From positions 1 through 33,429 of the forward strand of contig JAVBKZ010000101.1 of assembly GCA_031553755.1 (NCBI GenBank): a stretch of DNA of 33,429 nt, read 5' to 3'. Under the pieces are notes generated by a model. It had not been told where the DNA came from. It saw only the letters and a program-made list of their open reading frames with translations, and made no database searches. Shown here one piece after another: positions 33,270 through 33,429 of this stretch. The stretch comes from JAIRVZ01 sp031553755 (GTDB lineage Bacteria > Bacteroidota > Bacteroidia > Bacteroidales > Azobacteroidaceae). Every line of letters begins with the position of its first letter. The stretch's first letter is position 1. Both the position numbers and the translations under genes were made by a program.

Positions 33270-33416
33270 TTATTGTAGGATTGTAACTAAATTACCCATG
33301 AAATGAGAAACTACCGCGTATCCGATAAGTAAAGACATAAAAGCGAAAACTTTGATTTGTCCGTTGATTCTTTTTTGATTTTCGTTGTTGCTGTTGTTGT
33401 TAATTGTTGCGTTCAT
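33270..33416 (-). CDS. Small single-pass membrane protein (48 aa), hypothetical
   Basis: An open frame on the minus strand from ATG 33416 to TAA 33270 encodes 48 residues. It has an Asn-rich polar N-terminus (MNATINNNSNNENQKRINGQ) followed by one hydrophobic helix (VFAFMSLLIGYAVVSHFMG) and a short tail ending in TILQ. The basic residues before the helix suggest an N-in orientation. The leader AAATTAAACAAC is A-rich, typical of Bacteroidota translation starts. The nearest genes are unrelated, and the promoter lies beyond the window. The ordered polar-then-transmembrane layout supports a real small gene, but the length is short and no family is recognised. Confidence 0.6.
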   Translation of the reverse strand: MNATINNNSNNENQKRINGQIKVFAFMSLLIGYAVVSHFMGNLVTILQ

Positions 33417-33429
33417 GTTGTTTAATTTT

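Overview
The window looks like a chromosomal segment from a low-GC member of the Bacteroidota, most likely order Bacteroidales. Three things point there. Four predicted secreted proteins at the left carry type IX secretion (Por secretion system) C-terminal sorting tails. Several gene families are typical of this phylum: DUF4270 lipoprotein, DUF4954 protein, Omp28-like proteins, a paired signal peptidase I locus, and the DUF4270 / half-glycogen-synthase / panC / panD order. The intergenic regions also contain repeated matches to the Bacteroidota -7 promoter box TAnnTTTG. Classical Shine-Dalgarno sites are mostly absent, as expected for the phylum.

Layout. Positions 1-239 hold the 3' end of an IS4-type transposase cut by the window edge. 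Positions 296-9650 are a surface/secreted-protein cluster: a minus-strand pair (551-aa Omp28-like protein, then a 1516-aa modular protein) diverges from a plus-strand pair (644-aa Omp28-like protein, then a 254-aa protein). Strong hairpin terminators close both ends (296-327 and 9671-9703). Positions 9727-16516 are minus-strand housekeeping genes: class I fumarase with an upstream DUF4954 gene, hflX, cysK and purN. Positions 16660-19113 are plus-strand acpP-fabF-rnc. Positions 19110-19284 hold a nested palindromic, MITE-like element bounded by 12-bp direct repeats, followed by a large SNF2 helicase gene (19421-23461). Positions 23534-27247 form a tight operon: dapB, an active-looking signal peptidase I, a second signal peptidase homologue that has lost both catalytic-dyad residues, and a WbqC-family gene. 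Positions 27270-29452 (minus) hold a DUF4270 lipoprotein gene coupled to an orphan starch-synthase N-terminal-domain gene. It diverges from plus-strand panC, a small secreted leucine-rich-repeat gene, panD, a DUF2156-like gene and a GNAT gene. A 48-aa single-pass membrane protein gene lies at 33270-33416 on the minus strand.

How the genes work together. acpP, fabF and panC/panD (pantothenate, precursor of the ACP phosphopantetheine arm) serve fatty-acid synthesis. purN, cysK, dapB and fumarase are core metabolism. LepB1 would process the signal peptides seen on the secreted proteins. No phage, CRISPR array, rRNA or tRNA was recognised. The most unusual signals are the apparently dead signal peptidase paralogue beside an active one, the half glycogen synthase lacking its donor-site KxGG motif, and the palindromic element next to the SNF2 promoter. 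All functional statements come from reading motifs in the sequence; no database search was run.
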